Source: Mesorhizobium sp. INR15 (GTDB lineage Bacteria > Pseudomonadota > Alphaproteobacteria > Rhizobiales > Rhizobiaceae). Taken from it: a stretch of DNA of 64,000 nucleotides. The stretch spans positions 4,784,001 through 4,848,000 of the forward strand of contig NZ_CP045496.1 in NCBI RefSeq assembly GCF_015500075.1, given 5' to 3'. The notes beneath the pieces are model-generated. The model worked only from the letters and a program-made list of their open reading frames with translations. It was not told where the DNA came from and searched no databases. The number at the start of each line of letters is the position of its first letter. Positions within the stretch are counted from its first letter, which is position 1. The position numbers and the translations under genes were made by a program. Positions 19,938 through 27,720 of the stretch are shown here, piece after piece.

Positions 19938-20785
19938 GCCAGCCCATCGTCGTCGAAAGCGTTGCCGCTCTTCGTGCGCAAGTCCGCGACTGGCGGCGCG
20001 ATGGTCTCAGCATCGCCATGGTGCCAACCATGGGCGCGCTGCACGAAGGCCACATCTCCCTGGTCAGGGTCGCGCTTGAGAAGGCCGATCGCTGTGTTGT
20101 CTCGATCTTCGTCAATCCGGCGCAGTTCGCACCAGCCGAAGACCTCGACAAATATCCGCGCCAACTCGCCCGCGACCTCGATCTGCTGGCCGAGGCCAAA
20201 GCCAATCTCGCTTTCACACCGACGGTCGGTGACATGTATCCGGCCGGCTTTGCCACCAGGATTTCGGTCGGTGGCCCCTCATCCGGGCTGGAATCGGATT
20301 TTCGTCCGACTTTCTTCGATGGTGTCGCCACGGTCGTGGCAAAGCTCTTGCTGCAGGCAACGCCCGACCGGGCGATCTTTGGCGAAAAGGACTATCAGCA
20401 GCTTTGTGTCGTCAGGCAGCTTTGCCGGGATCTTGACTTGCCGGTGGACATCATCGGGGCGCCGACCGTACGCGACCGCCATGGTCTCGCGATGTCATCG
20501 CGCAACGCCTATCTCAGCGAGACCGAACTCAAGATCGCACGCCAGTTCAATGTGATCCTGCGTGAAACTGCCGTGGCACTTGCTGACGGCGCTGATCAGG
20601 CTGTCGCGACCGCTGCCGCGAGCCGGGCTCTCGCCACCGCTGGCTTCGACAAGATCGACTATGTCGAGGCGCGTGAAAGCCTGACGCTCGCGCCGTGGCG
20701 CAGGGATCGTGACGGACGCCTGCTTGCCGCAGCCTGGCTCGGCAAAACCAGGCTGATCGACAATATGGAGATATCCTCCACCTAG
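19934..20785 (+). CDS. panC: Pantothenate synthetase
   Basis: PanC joins pantoate and beta-alanine using ATP. The 283-residue protein carries the class I nucleotidyltransferase HIGH-like motif in VPTMGALHEGHISLV, SIFVNPAQF, FGEKDYQQL, the RDRHGLAMSSRNAYLS motif (KMSKS-like) and DYVEARESLTL. Its ATG overlaps the panB stop, so the two are one operon. It is convergent with the AIM24 gene, with a 33-bp gap. Confidence 0.96.
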   Translation: MSQPIVVESVAALRAQVRDWRRDGLSIAMVPTMGALHEGHISLVRVALEKADRCVVSIFVNPAQFAPAEDLDKYPRQLARDLDLLAEAKANLAFTPTVGDMYPAGFATRISVGGPSSGLESDFRPTFFDGVATVVAKLLLQATPDRAIFGEKDYQQLCVVRQLCRDLDLPVDIIGAPTVRDRHGLAMSSRNAYLSETELKIARQFNVILRETAVALADGADQAVATAAASRALATAGFDKIDYVEARESLTLAPWRRDRDGRLLAAAWLGKTRLIDNMEISST

Positions 20786-20818
20786 CCTCCCCGACCAGCG
20801 ATCGATCGGAAGAGGCGC

Positions 20819-21517
20819 CTATTCCTCTGTTGGCATGTGCAGATACATCGACTGGATGCCCACCCGGCCCGGCCCGGTGAAGCGATTGACGATGAAATTC
20901 ATATTGGCGCCGAAGAAGCCGCTGGAAAGACGATCGATCTTCGTCTCCATCTTGACCGACACATCCTTGAACAGCCAGCCACCAGGCTCGATGTCGATGG
21001 TCTCTCCGGCGGCGAGCGTCTTTTCGAAGACATTGCCGTAGCCGTGCAGCCAGACAATGCCGTCGCCGGCATCGCCGCGAAAGCGATCGATGAAGAAGCC
21101 GCTTTGGCCGAACAGCATCGTCGCTAGGCCACGCACACGCTCGAACGTGTAATCGACATTGCCGGTTGCCGCGAGGAACTGGTGTTCGCGCACCTGAACC
21201 TCTTCGCCGCGCCTGAGATGGATCGGCACGATATGGCCTGGACCGTCGCGGCTGAACGCAATGATACCCGCCCCCGAGGCCTCGGTGACGAAGATCTGCA
21301 TTCCGGCCATCATTCGCTTCAACGCACCCTTCAGCGACTTCAGGGCAATGGTGATGGTCGAGTGCTTCCACAGCAGGATGTGGTGTTCGAAATAGACCGG
21401 CATCCGTGTCACATCGACGGACAAGACAGGCACCAGTTCGCCCGCTATGTGATAGGTGACACCGCCAAAGGTTTCGTCCGACACCTGCGTCGGCATTAGT
21501 TCCGGCAAGTCAGGCAT
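20819..21517 (-). CDS. AIM24-family protein
   Basis: A 232-residue member of the AIM24/TIGR00266 family of beta-stranded proteins. Recognisable segments are SGFFGANMNFIVNRFTGPGRVGIQSMYLH near the C-terminus, ATGNVDYTFERVRGLATMLFGQSGFF in the middle and SLKGALKRMMAGMQIFVTEASGAG. AIM24 in yeast affects mitochondrial architecture; the bacterial role is unknown. The start MPDLPELMPTQ has GGGGGATC just upstream. A longer in-frame start (21553) adds 12 residues but lacks a better ribosome site. Confidence 0.88.
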   Translation of the reverse strand: MPDLPELMPTQVSDETFGGVTYHIAGELVPVLSVDVTRMPVYFEHHILLWKHSTITIALKSLKGALKRMMAGMQIFVTEASGAGIIAFSRDGPGHIVPIHLRRGEEVQVREHQFLAATGNVDYTFERVRGLATMLFGQSGFFIDRFRGDAGDGIVWLHGYGNVFEKTLAAGETIDIEPGGWLFKDVSVKMETKIDRLSSGFFGANMNFIVNRFTGPGRVGIQSMYLHMPTEE

Positions 21518-21682
21518 GATGATCCCCCACGCCGCATGCATGCCATCGGCCAAATGCCGGTTCTTGCAGCAACGGCTCCAGCAGCTTTGCTGCCGGACTT
21601 TGGGGGCGTCAAACGAAAGGTGCTATCCGCAGGCCTGCTCTCAGGAACGTGATCTTGTGCCGAGCCGTCGAAGCGGCCGCAC

Positions 21683-22171
21683 TCAGGCCGCAAGCACTCG
21701 TTCGTAGATCAGCGCAGGAATGCCGGTCCCGCCGTGATCGTCAACCCTGCCGGCCCGAACGAAGCCGTTCGCCTGGTAGAAGGCGATAGCGCGCGTGTTC
21801 TTTTCCTCGACTTCGAGCCGAATGGTGTGGGCTTCAGGAAAACTTTCGATGACCTCATCGAGCAGCATGCCGCCGATGCCCCGGCCCTGCATGTCGGGCA
21901 GAACATAGAGCTGCCTCAGCACAAGCACCTCGCCGCCATCGACGGCTTCGGCAAAGGCTATGCCGCCAATGCGCTTGCCGTCATCAGCGACGAGAAACTC
22001 GGTACTTGGCCGCGCCAGCCTCGCCTTCAGCGCCGCAACCGAGTGCCATTCACTGGTAATTTCCGTGACCTTCTCGACGCCGTATATGGCGTCGTAGGTT
22101 GCGTGCCACGTCTCGACCAGCAGCGCCCGGATGGCGACAAGATCACGTTCTCCGGCGGTGCGGACGAACAT
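21683..22171 (-). CDS. GNAT-family N-acetyltransferase
   Basis: The 162-residue protein begins MFVRTAGERDLVAIRALLVETW and has the acetyl-CoA-binding motif A region VLRQLYVLPDMQGRGIGGMLLDEVI (Q/RxxGxG/A present) and motif B (NTRAIAFYQANGFVRAGR). This is the RimI/ElaA-like acyltransferase fold; the acceptor is unknown. It follows gatB by 4 bp on the same strand and is likely cotranscribed with it. Nothing in the sequence ties it functionally to tRNA amidation. Confidence 0.9.
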   Translation of the reverse strand: MFVRTAGERDLVAIRALLVETWHATYDAIYGVEKVTEITSEWHSVAALKARLARPSTEFLVADDGKRIGGIAFAEAVDGGEVLVLRQLYVLPDMQGRGIGGMLLDEVIESFPEAHTIRLEVEEKNTRAIAFYQANGFVRAGRVDDHGGTGIPALIYERVLAA

Positions 22172-22175
22172 CGCC

Positions 22176-23675
22176 CTACTCGATCCCGAGCTTGGCCTTG
22201 ACGAGATCGTTGACGGCCTGTGGGTTGGCCTTGCCCCCGGTCGCCTTCATCACCTGGCCAACGAACCAACCGGCCATTGTCGGCTTGGCGCGCGCCTGCT
22301 CGACCTTGTCAGGATTGGCCGCGATCACCTCGTCAACCGCCTTCTCGATGGCGCCGGTGTCGGTGACCTGCTTCATACCGCGGCTTTCGACCAGTACGCG
22401 CGGGTCACCACCCTCGTTCCAGACGATCTCGAACAGATCCTTGGCGATCTTGCCGGAAATGGTGCCATCCTTGATCAGATCAATGACCGCGCCAAGCTGA
22501 TCGGGTGAAAGTGGAGCGTTTTCAATATCCTTGCCGGCCTTGTTCAAAGCACCGAGGAAATCGTTGATGACCCAGTTGGCGGCTAGCTTGCCGTCGCGTC
22601 CGGCGGCGACCTTCTCGAAATAGTCCGCGATCGCCTTTTCCGACACCAGGATCGCGGCGTCATAGGTCGACAGGCCGAGCGAGGAGATCAGCCGCGCCTT
22701 CTTGTCGTCCGGCAGTTCCGGCAGGTCTTTCGCCAACGCTTCGACATAGGCTTGGTCGAATTCGAGCGGCAAGAGATCGGGATCGGGGAAATAGCGATAG
22801 TCGTGCGCCTCTTCCTTCGAGCGCATCGAGCGCGTCTCGCCCTTGACGGCATCGTACAGCCGCGTTTCCTGGTCGATCTTGCCGCCGTCCTCCAGGATGG
22901 CGATCTGGCGGCGCGCCTCGAAGTCGATGGCCTGGCCGATGAAGCGGATCGAGTTCATGTTCTTGATCTCGCAACGGGTGCCGAACTCGCCGCCGGGCCG
23001 CCGGACCGAGACGTTGACGTCGGCGCGCAGCGAGCCTTCGTCCATGTTGCCGTCACAGGTACCGAGATAACGCATGATGGTGCGCAGCTTGGTGACGTAG
23101 GTCTTGGCCTCATCGCCGGAGCGCATGTCGGGTTTCGACACGATCTCCATCAGCGCCACGCCGGAGCGGTTGAGGTCGACATAGGACATGGTCGGGTGCT
23201 GGTCGTGGATCGACTTGCCGGCGTCCTGCTCCAGATGCAGGCGCTCGATACCGACTTCGATGTCCTCGAACTCGCCCTGGCGATCAGGACCAACCGAGAT
23301 GATGACGGTGCCTTCACCGACAATCGGCTGCTTGAACTGCGATATCTGGTAGCCCTGCGGCAGGTCCGGATAGAAATAGTTCTTCCGGTCGAAAACCGAC
23401 TTGTGATTGATCTGTGCCTTCAGCCCGAGGCCGGTACGGATCGCCTGCTTGACGCACTCTTCGTTGATGACCGGCAACATGCCCGGCATCGCCGCGTCGA
23501 CAAGGCTGACATTGGCGTTGGGCGCGGCGCCGAAAGCCGTCGAGGCTCCGGAAAACAGCTTCGCCACCGAGGTGATCTGCGCGTGGACCTCGAGACCAAT
23601 GATGATCTCCCAGTCGCCGGTGGCGCCGGAGATCAGGCGTTTGGCGTCGGGTGTGCGGGTGTCGATAAGGGACAT
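22176..23675 (-). CDS. gatB: Asp-tRNA(Asn)/Glu-tRNA(Gln) amidotransferase subunit B
   Basis: GatB phosphorylates and amidates mischarged Glu-tRNA(Gln) or Asp-tRNA(Asn) in the GatCAB complex. The 499-residue protein contains GDWEIIIGLEVHAQI, DRKNYFYPDLPQGYQISQ, the SYVDLNRSGVALMEIVS motif, SLRADVNVSVRRPG and the C-terminal YqeY-like tail domain (about 330-495). gatA and gatC are not in the window, so the genes are split in this genome. The start MSLIDTRTPDAKR lies before the conserved core. Confidence 0.96.
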   Translation of the reverse strand: MSLIDTRTPDAKRLISGATGDWEIIIGLEVHAQITSVAKLFSGASTAFGAAPNANVSLVDAAMPGMLPVINEECVKQAIRTGLGLKAQINHKSVFDRKNYFYPDLPQGYQISQFKQPIVGEGTVIISVGPDRQGEFEDIEVGIERLHLEQDAGKSIHDQHPTMSYVDLNRSGVALMEIVSKPDMRSGDEAKTYVTKLRTIMRYLGTCDGNMDEGSLRADVNVSVRRPGGEFGTRCEIKNMNSIRFIGQAIDFEARRQIAILEDGGKIDQETRLYDAVKGETRSMRSKEEAHDYRYFPDPDLLPLEFDQAYVEALAKDLPELPDDKKARLISSLGLSTYDAAILVSEKAIADYFEKVAAGRDGKLAANWVINDFLGALNKAGKDIENAPLSPDQLGAVIDLIKDGTISGKIAKDLFEIVWNEGGDPRVLVESRGMKQVTDTGAIEKAVDEVIAANPDKVEQARAKPTMAGWFVGQVMKATGGKANPQAVNDLVKAKLGIE

Positions 23676-23802
23676 GACGGCCTACATATTGGAACTGCGG
23701 ACTATGCGTGAACGCATATCTTGGTGTGCAACTTCGCTAGTGCAAACCGCTGCATGAGACAAGCGCAAAGCCAGAGACTGGCGTTTTCGAACGGCTTCGG
23801 CT

Positions 23803-23922
23803 ACATCCCTCTCCATTCCAATGGAGAGTGGATGTCCACTTACGCACAGTCCCGGTGAGGCCCTGACCTCTCGATGAGGCAGGGCAGAAAACTTGAAACC
23901 CCGTGCCGCGAGACCTCGCGGC
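23803..23922. repeat. Cluster of three strong hairpins upstream of yjhX
   Basis: Three palindromes follow one another in about 120 bp. The first (23803-23835) pairs ACATCCCTCTCCATT with AATGGAGAGTGGATGT through 15 bp with one bulge and a CC loop. The second (23860-23885) is GCCCTG-A-CCTC...GAGG-CAGGGC. The third (23905-23922) is GCCGCGAG-AC-CTCGCGGC. Together with the element inside yjhX this looks like a mosaic palindromic intergenic repeat of the kind found in rhizobia. None is followed by a good T-tract. Confidence 0.6.
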
Positions 23923-23971
23923 GGCGGCATTTTCTGTTTTCCCGGGAATTCTCACATGGATATTTCGCGCA

Positions 23972-24075
23972 GCGCATGACCCCAAAAATCGGAATCGATT
24001 TCGGAAAGGATCATGCGCCAAATCAAAAGTGCCACAGCGTCCTTAGCGCGTCCAAGAGGACGCGCGGCGCTGTGG
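23972..24075. repeat. Two-hairpin palindromic repeat element (Mesorhizobium-type) inside yjhX
   Basis: The element starts with GCGCATGA, paired to TCATGCGC 40 bases on, with CAAAAATCGG...CGATTTCGG inside. It continues with a second palindrome CCACAGCG...CGCTGTGG enclosing GCGCGTCC-AAGA-GGACGCGC. From memory, near-identical sequences recur in Mesorhizobium intergenic regions. Here it lies within the 5' part of a yjhX-family gene. The 8-mer CAGCGCAT occurs at both edges (23970 and 24078), which may be a duplication or coincidence. Confidence 0.7.
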
Positions 24076-24314
24076 AACAGCGCATTCTGCACCTGCTCGC
24101 GCAGGGCGGGTACATCGAAATCGAAAAGAATGAAAAGAAGCGGATCGCCTCCGTCAAATGCCTCACCCGCGACGGCTGGCATTATCCGGGCGTCGATCTC
24201 GAACTGCTCCGAAAGCTGAAGCGGAAGAAGGCGGTTTCATCGTCGGGTGGCGGTGCCTACCGCATTACCCGGCGCGGGCTCGAGCTCGTCCGTTCAGAAC
24301 TCGACAACAGATGA
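23976..24314 (+). CDS. yjhX: YjhX-family (UPF0386) protein, N-terminus altered by repeat insertion; possibly a pseudogene
   Basis: From EQRILHLLAQGGYIEIEK to the end (TRRGLELVRSELDNR) the protein matches the YjhX family of about 85 residues, reported as a topoisomerase-inhibiting toxin in E. coli. The expected start, ATG-GAT-ATT-TCG-CGC (MDISR), is at 23956, but it reaches a TGA within eight codons because about 101 bp of a palindromic repeat separate it from EQRILH and shift the frame. The open frame given here starts at an ATG inside the repeat and has about 33 repeat-encoded residues before the conserved part. It may be a rescued gene or a dead one. Confidence 0.6.
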   Translation: MTPKIGIDFGKDHAPNQKCHSVLSASKRTRGAVEQRILHLLAQGGYIEIEKNEKKRIASVKCLTRDGWHYPGVDLELLRKLKRKKAVSSSGGGAYRITRRGLELVRSELDNR

Positions 24315-24362
24315 GGATAATTCCGCCGGCCGGTATCCGGCCGGCGGAACTCTCCCGTCGCG

Positions 24363-24794
24363 TCAGGCCGTTGCGATATAGGCCCTGATCTCATCGGCCT
24401 CGCGCTCGACATCCTCGATGCGGCGCTTGACGACGTCACCGATGGAGACGATGCCGTCGAGCAGGCCGTCCTTTTCCACCGGCAGATGGCGGAAGCGGCC
24501 CCGGGTCATGATCTCCATGACCTCGTTGACCGTGTGGTTTTCATTGCAGATTTTCACCTTCGGCGTCATTGCCGAGCGCACCGCGATGTCGAGTGCCGCT
24601 CCGCCTTCCTTGGCGACAACCCGCACAATGTCGCGCTCGGAAAGGATGCCGACGATCTTGCGATCGCCATTGGTGATCACCAGTGCACCGATCTTGTGTT
24701 CGGCAAGGATGCGAATGGCTTCGCTAAGCTTTTCGTTCGGCCCGAGCGTCAACACGTCATGGCCTTTTTTCTCGAGAATTGCCTTAACCGTCAT
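24363..24794 (-). CDS. CBS-domain protein (two CBS repeats)
   Basis: This 143-residue protein consists of a tandem CBS pair (Bateman module): MTVKAILEKKGHDVLTLGPNEKLSEAIRILAEHKIGALVI, then GILSERDIVRVVA, then the second repeat (MTPKVKICNENHTVNEVMEIMTRGRFRHLPVEKDGLLDGIVSIGDVVKRRI). CBS pairs bind adenine nucleotides and sense energy status. No catalytic domain is attached, so it is a stand-alone regulator or nucleotide sensor of unknown partner. An AGGAGGACGCC stretch just upstream is a strong ribosome site. Confidence 0.92.
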   Translation of the reverse strand: MTVKAILEKKGHDVLTLGPNEKLSEAIRILAEHKIGALVITNGDRKIVGILSERDIVRVVAKEGGAALDIAVRSAMTPKVKICNENHTVNEVMEIMTRGRFRHLPVEKDGLLDGIVSIGDVVKRRIEDVEREADEIRAYIATA

Positions 24795-24894
24795 GGCGTC
24801 CTCCTCTGCTTTGCTTGCCGGTTCCTGCCCTGACCGGCTTTCACATAAGAGTGAACATCGTGCGCCGTGATCGACCGCATTTCAAGTGCGGCGG

Positions 24895-25641
24895 TCAGCG
24901 CTCGCGGCTGTCTGTCCGCTGCCAACGCCGGTCAAACCAGTGCAAGCCGAAGAAGCCGGCGACAAAGCCGCCGATATGGGCTTCCCAGGCGATCTGGCCG
25001 GCAACCCCTGGCGCGAAGCCAACGAGGCCGGTGACGAGGTTGATCACCATCCACACAGCCAGGAATGTCATCACGCCACGCGAGCGCAGGACCATGGAGA
25101 TCGGCAGCATTGGGCCGCTGAAAGCAGCCTTGCCCGACGAACGATCGGTGCGGAAGCCAAAGCGCGCCGCAGCGCCCATCATGCCGGAAATCGCGCCCGA
25201 GGCGCCAACGAGCGGCGCTTCGCCGTAGGGATGCACGGCCCAGAAAAGCACCACCGATGCCAGACCGGTGACGGCAAAGAACACCGCGAACCAGAATGTG
25301 CCGAGGCGGTTGGCCAGCGGCGAGCCAAAGGCGGCGAGCCAGACCATGTTGATGGCGAGATGGGCAAAGCCGCCATGCAGAAAGGCATAGGTGAAGGGTC
25401 GAGAAAACAGAAACCAGTCGAAGCCGTATTGGCCGGTATAGAGAACAGGAATGAAGGCTCCGTCGTATAGCACGGTCAGCTGCTGGGCTTGGGTCAGCAC
25501 GTATTCCCGCAGCAGATGAACGACGACGCAGGCAACGATCACCGCCAACACCACCAGCGGCAGGTTGAACACCGGTTCACGACGCTGCTCGGGCACATCC
25601 TCGATCGGCTCGATTTCCGAGGGGCTTACCGGTTCACTCAT
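24895..25641 (-). CDS. Rhomboid-family intramembrane serine protease
   Basis: This polytopic inner-membrane protein of about 248 residues has a soluble acidic N-terminus (SEPVSPSEIEPIEDVPEQ), a first membrane segment (LPLVVLAVIVACVVVHLL) and a rhomboid core. The catalytic serine is in LVGASGAISGMMG (GxSG) and the catalytic histidine is probably in WEAHIGGFVAGFF. Rhomboids cleave transmembrane helices of substrates within the bilayer; the substrate is unknown. I use the ATG at 25641; a GTG four codons upstream (25653) is an alternative, and neither has a clear ribosome site. Confidence 0.9.
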   Translation of the reverse strand: MSEPVSPSEIEPIEDVPEQRREPVFNLPLVVLAVIVACVVVHLLREYVLTQAQQLTVLYDGAFIPVLYTGQYGFDWFLFSRPFTYAFLHGGFAHLAINMVWLAAFGSPLANRLGTFWFAVFFAVTGLASVVLFWAVHPYGEAPLVGASGAISGMMGAAARFGFRTDRSSGKAAFSGPMLPISMVLRSRGVMTFLAVWMVINLVTGLVGFAPGVAGQIAWEAHIGGFVAGFFGLHWFDRRWQRTDSRER

Positions 25642-25731
25642 CTGCAGTTGCACCCTGTGCGGCGATTCGGGATTTGAGCATCTAGATCACGGCCGGACCT
25701 ACGGCAAATGCCGAATCGCCGCGCGCGAATC

Positions 25732-25767
25732 AAAAAAGAAGCCGTCCAAGGTTTCCCTTGAACGGCT
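25732..25767 (-). terminator. Rho-independent terminator upstream of the rhomboid gene
   Basis: On the minus strand the stem AGCCGTTCAAGG-GAAA-CCTTGGACGGCT has eleven pairs around one mismatch and a GAAA loop, followed by TCTTTTTTG. It is textbook in shape, yet it does not follow any annotated minus-strand gene. Confidence 0.85.
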
Positions 25768-25839
25768 GGTCGAGCCCCCTGCTCCCCTAAAATCTTAACC
25801 GAAGTGCTGCCGATCGTTGCAAAACGACCGCTTCTGGAG
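25732..25839 (-). ncRNA. Candidate intergenic small RNA
   Basis: On the minus strand a promoter-like pair TTGTGC - 17 bp - CACATA (positions 25875-25870 and 25852-25847) would start a transcript near 25839. The predicted RNA of about 105 nt has a 5' hairpin GGTCGTT-TTGC-AACGATC, an unpaired G-rich stretch (AGGGGAGCAGGGGGC) and a strong terminator. No protein-coding gene on this strand lies to the right to need that terminator, and the rhomboid gene starts about 80 bp further on. No expression data support it, so this remains a prediction. Confidence 0.5.
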
Positions 25840-26031
25840 TGGTTTTTATGTGCCACAGGCCCGGCCCGGGCACAACGTAAACCACTTGTTAACCTTAACG
25901 GCCCCGACCCGTGAACAAGTGTTAACGACGCTGGCACGCTTCCTGCTCCGCAACGCATGTAGACCATCGGAGGGCGCCCTTCTGTTCACCGATGGGACAT
26001 CAGACGACAGATTGCGCGGAGCAACCTAACC

Positions 26032-26670
26032 ATGAACCAGAACGGATCAATCACGCTGTTCCAATATTGGAACCGCCTGCGTGATGGGCGCCCTGCCCCG
26101 AAGCGTTCGGAGGTAGAGCCTGCCGATATCAAGTCGCTGCTGGCCGACACATTCATCCTGGAACGGGACACGCGCGGACAGGCGGTGTTTCGCCTGGCCG
26201 GCACCCGGCTGTGCGCGTCTTACGGCCGCGAGCTCAAGGGGTTTTCGTTTCCCTCGCTTTGGCGCGAGAAGGACCAGCGGCTTGTCTCCCGCCTGATCCA
26301 CGGCGTCTTCGAACAGAAGTCGGTGGTGCTCATCACCTATGAAGGGTTCAGCCGCAACGGGCGTTCCAACAGGTTCGAACTTCTGGCCCTGCCGCTTGAC
26401 GGCGGTGTCGAAAATCCGCGTTGCCTCGGTGTCATCAGCGCCGTCGAGAAGCCTTTCTGGCTGGGCGCGGATCCGATCACCGATGCCTTGATCGACACCA
26501 TCCGCATCATCGATCCGGAAAAGGAACCAATGCTCCTGAAAAGCCGACCGGCAATCGCCGTTCCGTCGCTTGTTCCTTCGGATCTCGAGGGACCCGAAAC
26601 GATCTCGGCGCTCGGCAAAGCACGCCGAATCCGTCACCTCGTGGTATTTGACGGCGGGCGTGAAGAATAA
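26032..26670 (+). CDS. PAS_5-family PAS domain protein
   Basis: A 212-residue cytoplasmic protein whose residues about 5-165 form the alphaproteobacterial PAS_5 domain (LFQYWNRLRDGRPAPKRSEVEPADI, FRLAGTRLCASYGRELKG, FELLALPLDGG). It has no output domain such as a kinase, GGDEF or HTH region, so it probably works by binding a partner. The C-terminal 45 residues look flexible. Members of this family often lie near PilZ or cell-cycle genes in Rhizobiales; here a PilZ gene follows 118 bp downstream on the same strand. Function unknown. Confidence 0.85.
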   Translation: MNQNGSITLFQYWNRLRDGRPAPKRSEVEPADIKSLLADTFILERDTRGQAVFRLAGTRLCASYGRELKGFSFPSLWREKDQRLVSRLIHGVFEQKSVVLITYEGFSRNGRSNRFELLALPLDGGVENPRCLGVISAVEKPFWLGADPITDALIDTIRIIDPEKEPMLLKSRPAIAVPSLVPSDLEGPETISALGKARRIRHLVVFDGGREE

Positions 26671-26788
26671 CCGGATTCTCGCGCCATCAGCCGCCTGCTT
26701 TTTCCCTTTGTTAACTCGCTTTGTTGTATTTCTCCTGTGAAGTTCCTCGCATCAGCGCGCAGGGATGCCAAACGGGGTGTAGTCAGTC

Positions 26789-27406
26789 ATGAGGTCAGCG
26801 GCGGTCGACTACGCGCCGTCCCGAGCTGAAAGGCGTAACTTTCAGCGCGTCCGGGTTAAGATTTACGGACGCTTCATGCTGGAAGACCGCACCGAGCATC
26901 CGTGCCAGGTTGTCGACATGTCACCGGGCAACGTTGCGTTTCGCACCGAGCGCATCGGCATGCCGGGCGAAAAGGTCATCGCCTATATCGATCATATCGG
27001 CCGCATCGAAGGCGTGATCACCCGCACCCTGCAGGACGGCTTTGCGATGACAGTCATCGCGTCCGATCGCAAGAAGGACAAGCTCGCCGCGCAGTTGACC
27101 TGGCTTGCCAACAAGCACGAGCTTGATCTGCCGGAAGATCGCCGCCATGAACGCGTGGCCCCACGCAATCCAACCAGCGTGCTGCAGCTTACGGACGGGC
27201 GCCAGTATCAATGCCGCATCATCGATCTGTCGCTTTCAGGAGCGGCGATCGAGATCGACGTCAAGCCGGCGATCGGCATCCAGGTGATGCTCGGTACAAT
27301 GCGCGGGCAGATCGTGCGTCACTTCGAGGACGGTGTTGCCGTCGAATTCGCGGTCATCCAGCGCCCCGAAACGCTCGACTCCGAGTTCAATACACCGCGC
27401 GCCTGA
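26789..27406 (+). CDS. PilZ protein with two PilZ domains
   Basis: The 205-residue protein has two PilZ-like units. The second is canonical for cyclic di-GMP binding: RRHERV (about 114) and DLSLSGAAIEID. The first has RRNFQRVRV (about 10) and a compact DMSPGNVAF, where the usual DxSxxG is one residue shorter, so its binding is less certain. There is no membrane segment or catalytic domain. It is a likely c-di-GMP receptor acting through protein contacts, perhaps in motility or polysaccharide control. A strong terminator follows. Confidence 0.88.
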   Translation: MRSAAVDYAPSRAERRNFQRVRVKIYGRFMLEDRTEHPCQVVDMSPGNVAFRTERIGMPGEKVIAYIDHIGRIEGVITRTLQDGFAMTVIASDRKKDKLAAQLTWLANKHELDLPEDRRHERVAPRNPTSVLQLTDGRQYQCRIIDLSLSGAAIEIDVKPAIGIQVMLGTMRGQIVRHFEDGVAVEFAVIQRPETLDSEFNTPRA

Positions 27407-27426
27407 TCATTTTAATGCAACCGAAG

Positions 27427-27456
27427 AGCCGGTCACTCGTGGCCGGCTTTTTTTGA
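27427..27456 (+). terminator. Rho-independent terminator after the PilZ gene
   Basis: AGCCGGTCAC-TC-GTGGCCGGCT forms a ten-pair stem (one G-U) followed by eight Ts. It lies 20 bp after the stop codon of the two-domain PilZ gene. Confidence 0.92.
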
Positions 27457-27720
27457 TGGCTAGCCCTGTTTTTGATATCTTGGGCGACGGGCGACTGACC
27501 ACCCTTTCCAAGCCGTGATCTCCCGAGTCGTCAGCCCTCTCCGCGGGTCACCAACCCATGGAACAACAGCGACTTCAAGTGAGTGCCTGAACAATTTAAT
27601 ACTCAAATGATTCAAATTTTATGCTTATTCTACAGGCGTTTTACTTAATATCTACTTCGAGCTTTTGCGTCAAATAAATCCACCCGTGTCAATGTCTCCT
27701 CAAACGGGGAGACTACAACA
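27457..27720 (+). promoter_or_regulatory. AT-rich upstream region and SD-sequestering hairpin of the BTLCP gene
   Basis: About 100 bp (27591-27690) are strikingly AT-rich for this genome (for example TTCAAATTTTATGCTTATTC), the kind of sequence bound by MucR/Ros or other nucleoid proteins. Directly before the start codon, GTCTCC (27694-27699) can pair with GGAGAC (27708-27713), hiding the GGGGAG ribosome binding site that lies 9 bases before the ATG. This could make translation conditional. Both roles are inferred. Confidence 0.5.

Noticed and set aside
23970..24085. 8-bp target-site duplication (CAGCGCAT) flanking the repeat in yjhX
   Set aside because: Removing one copy with the repeat does not restore the expected reading frame, so the direct repeat may be chance; the insertion boundaries stay uncertain.
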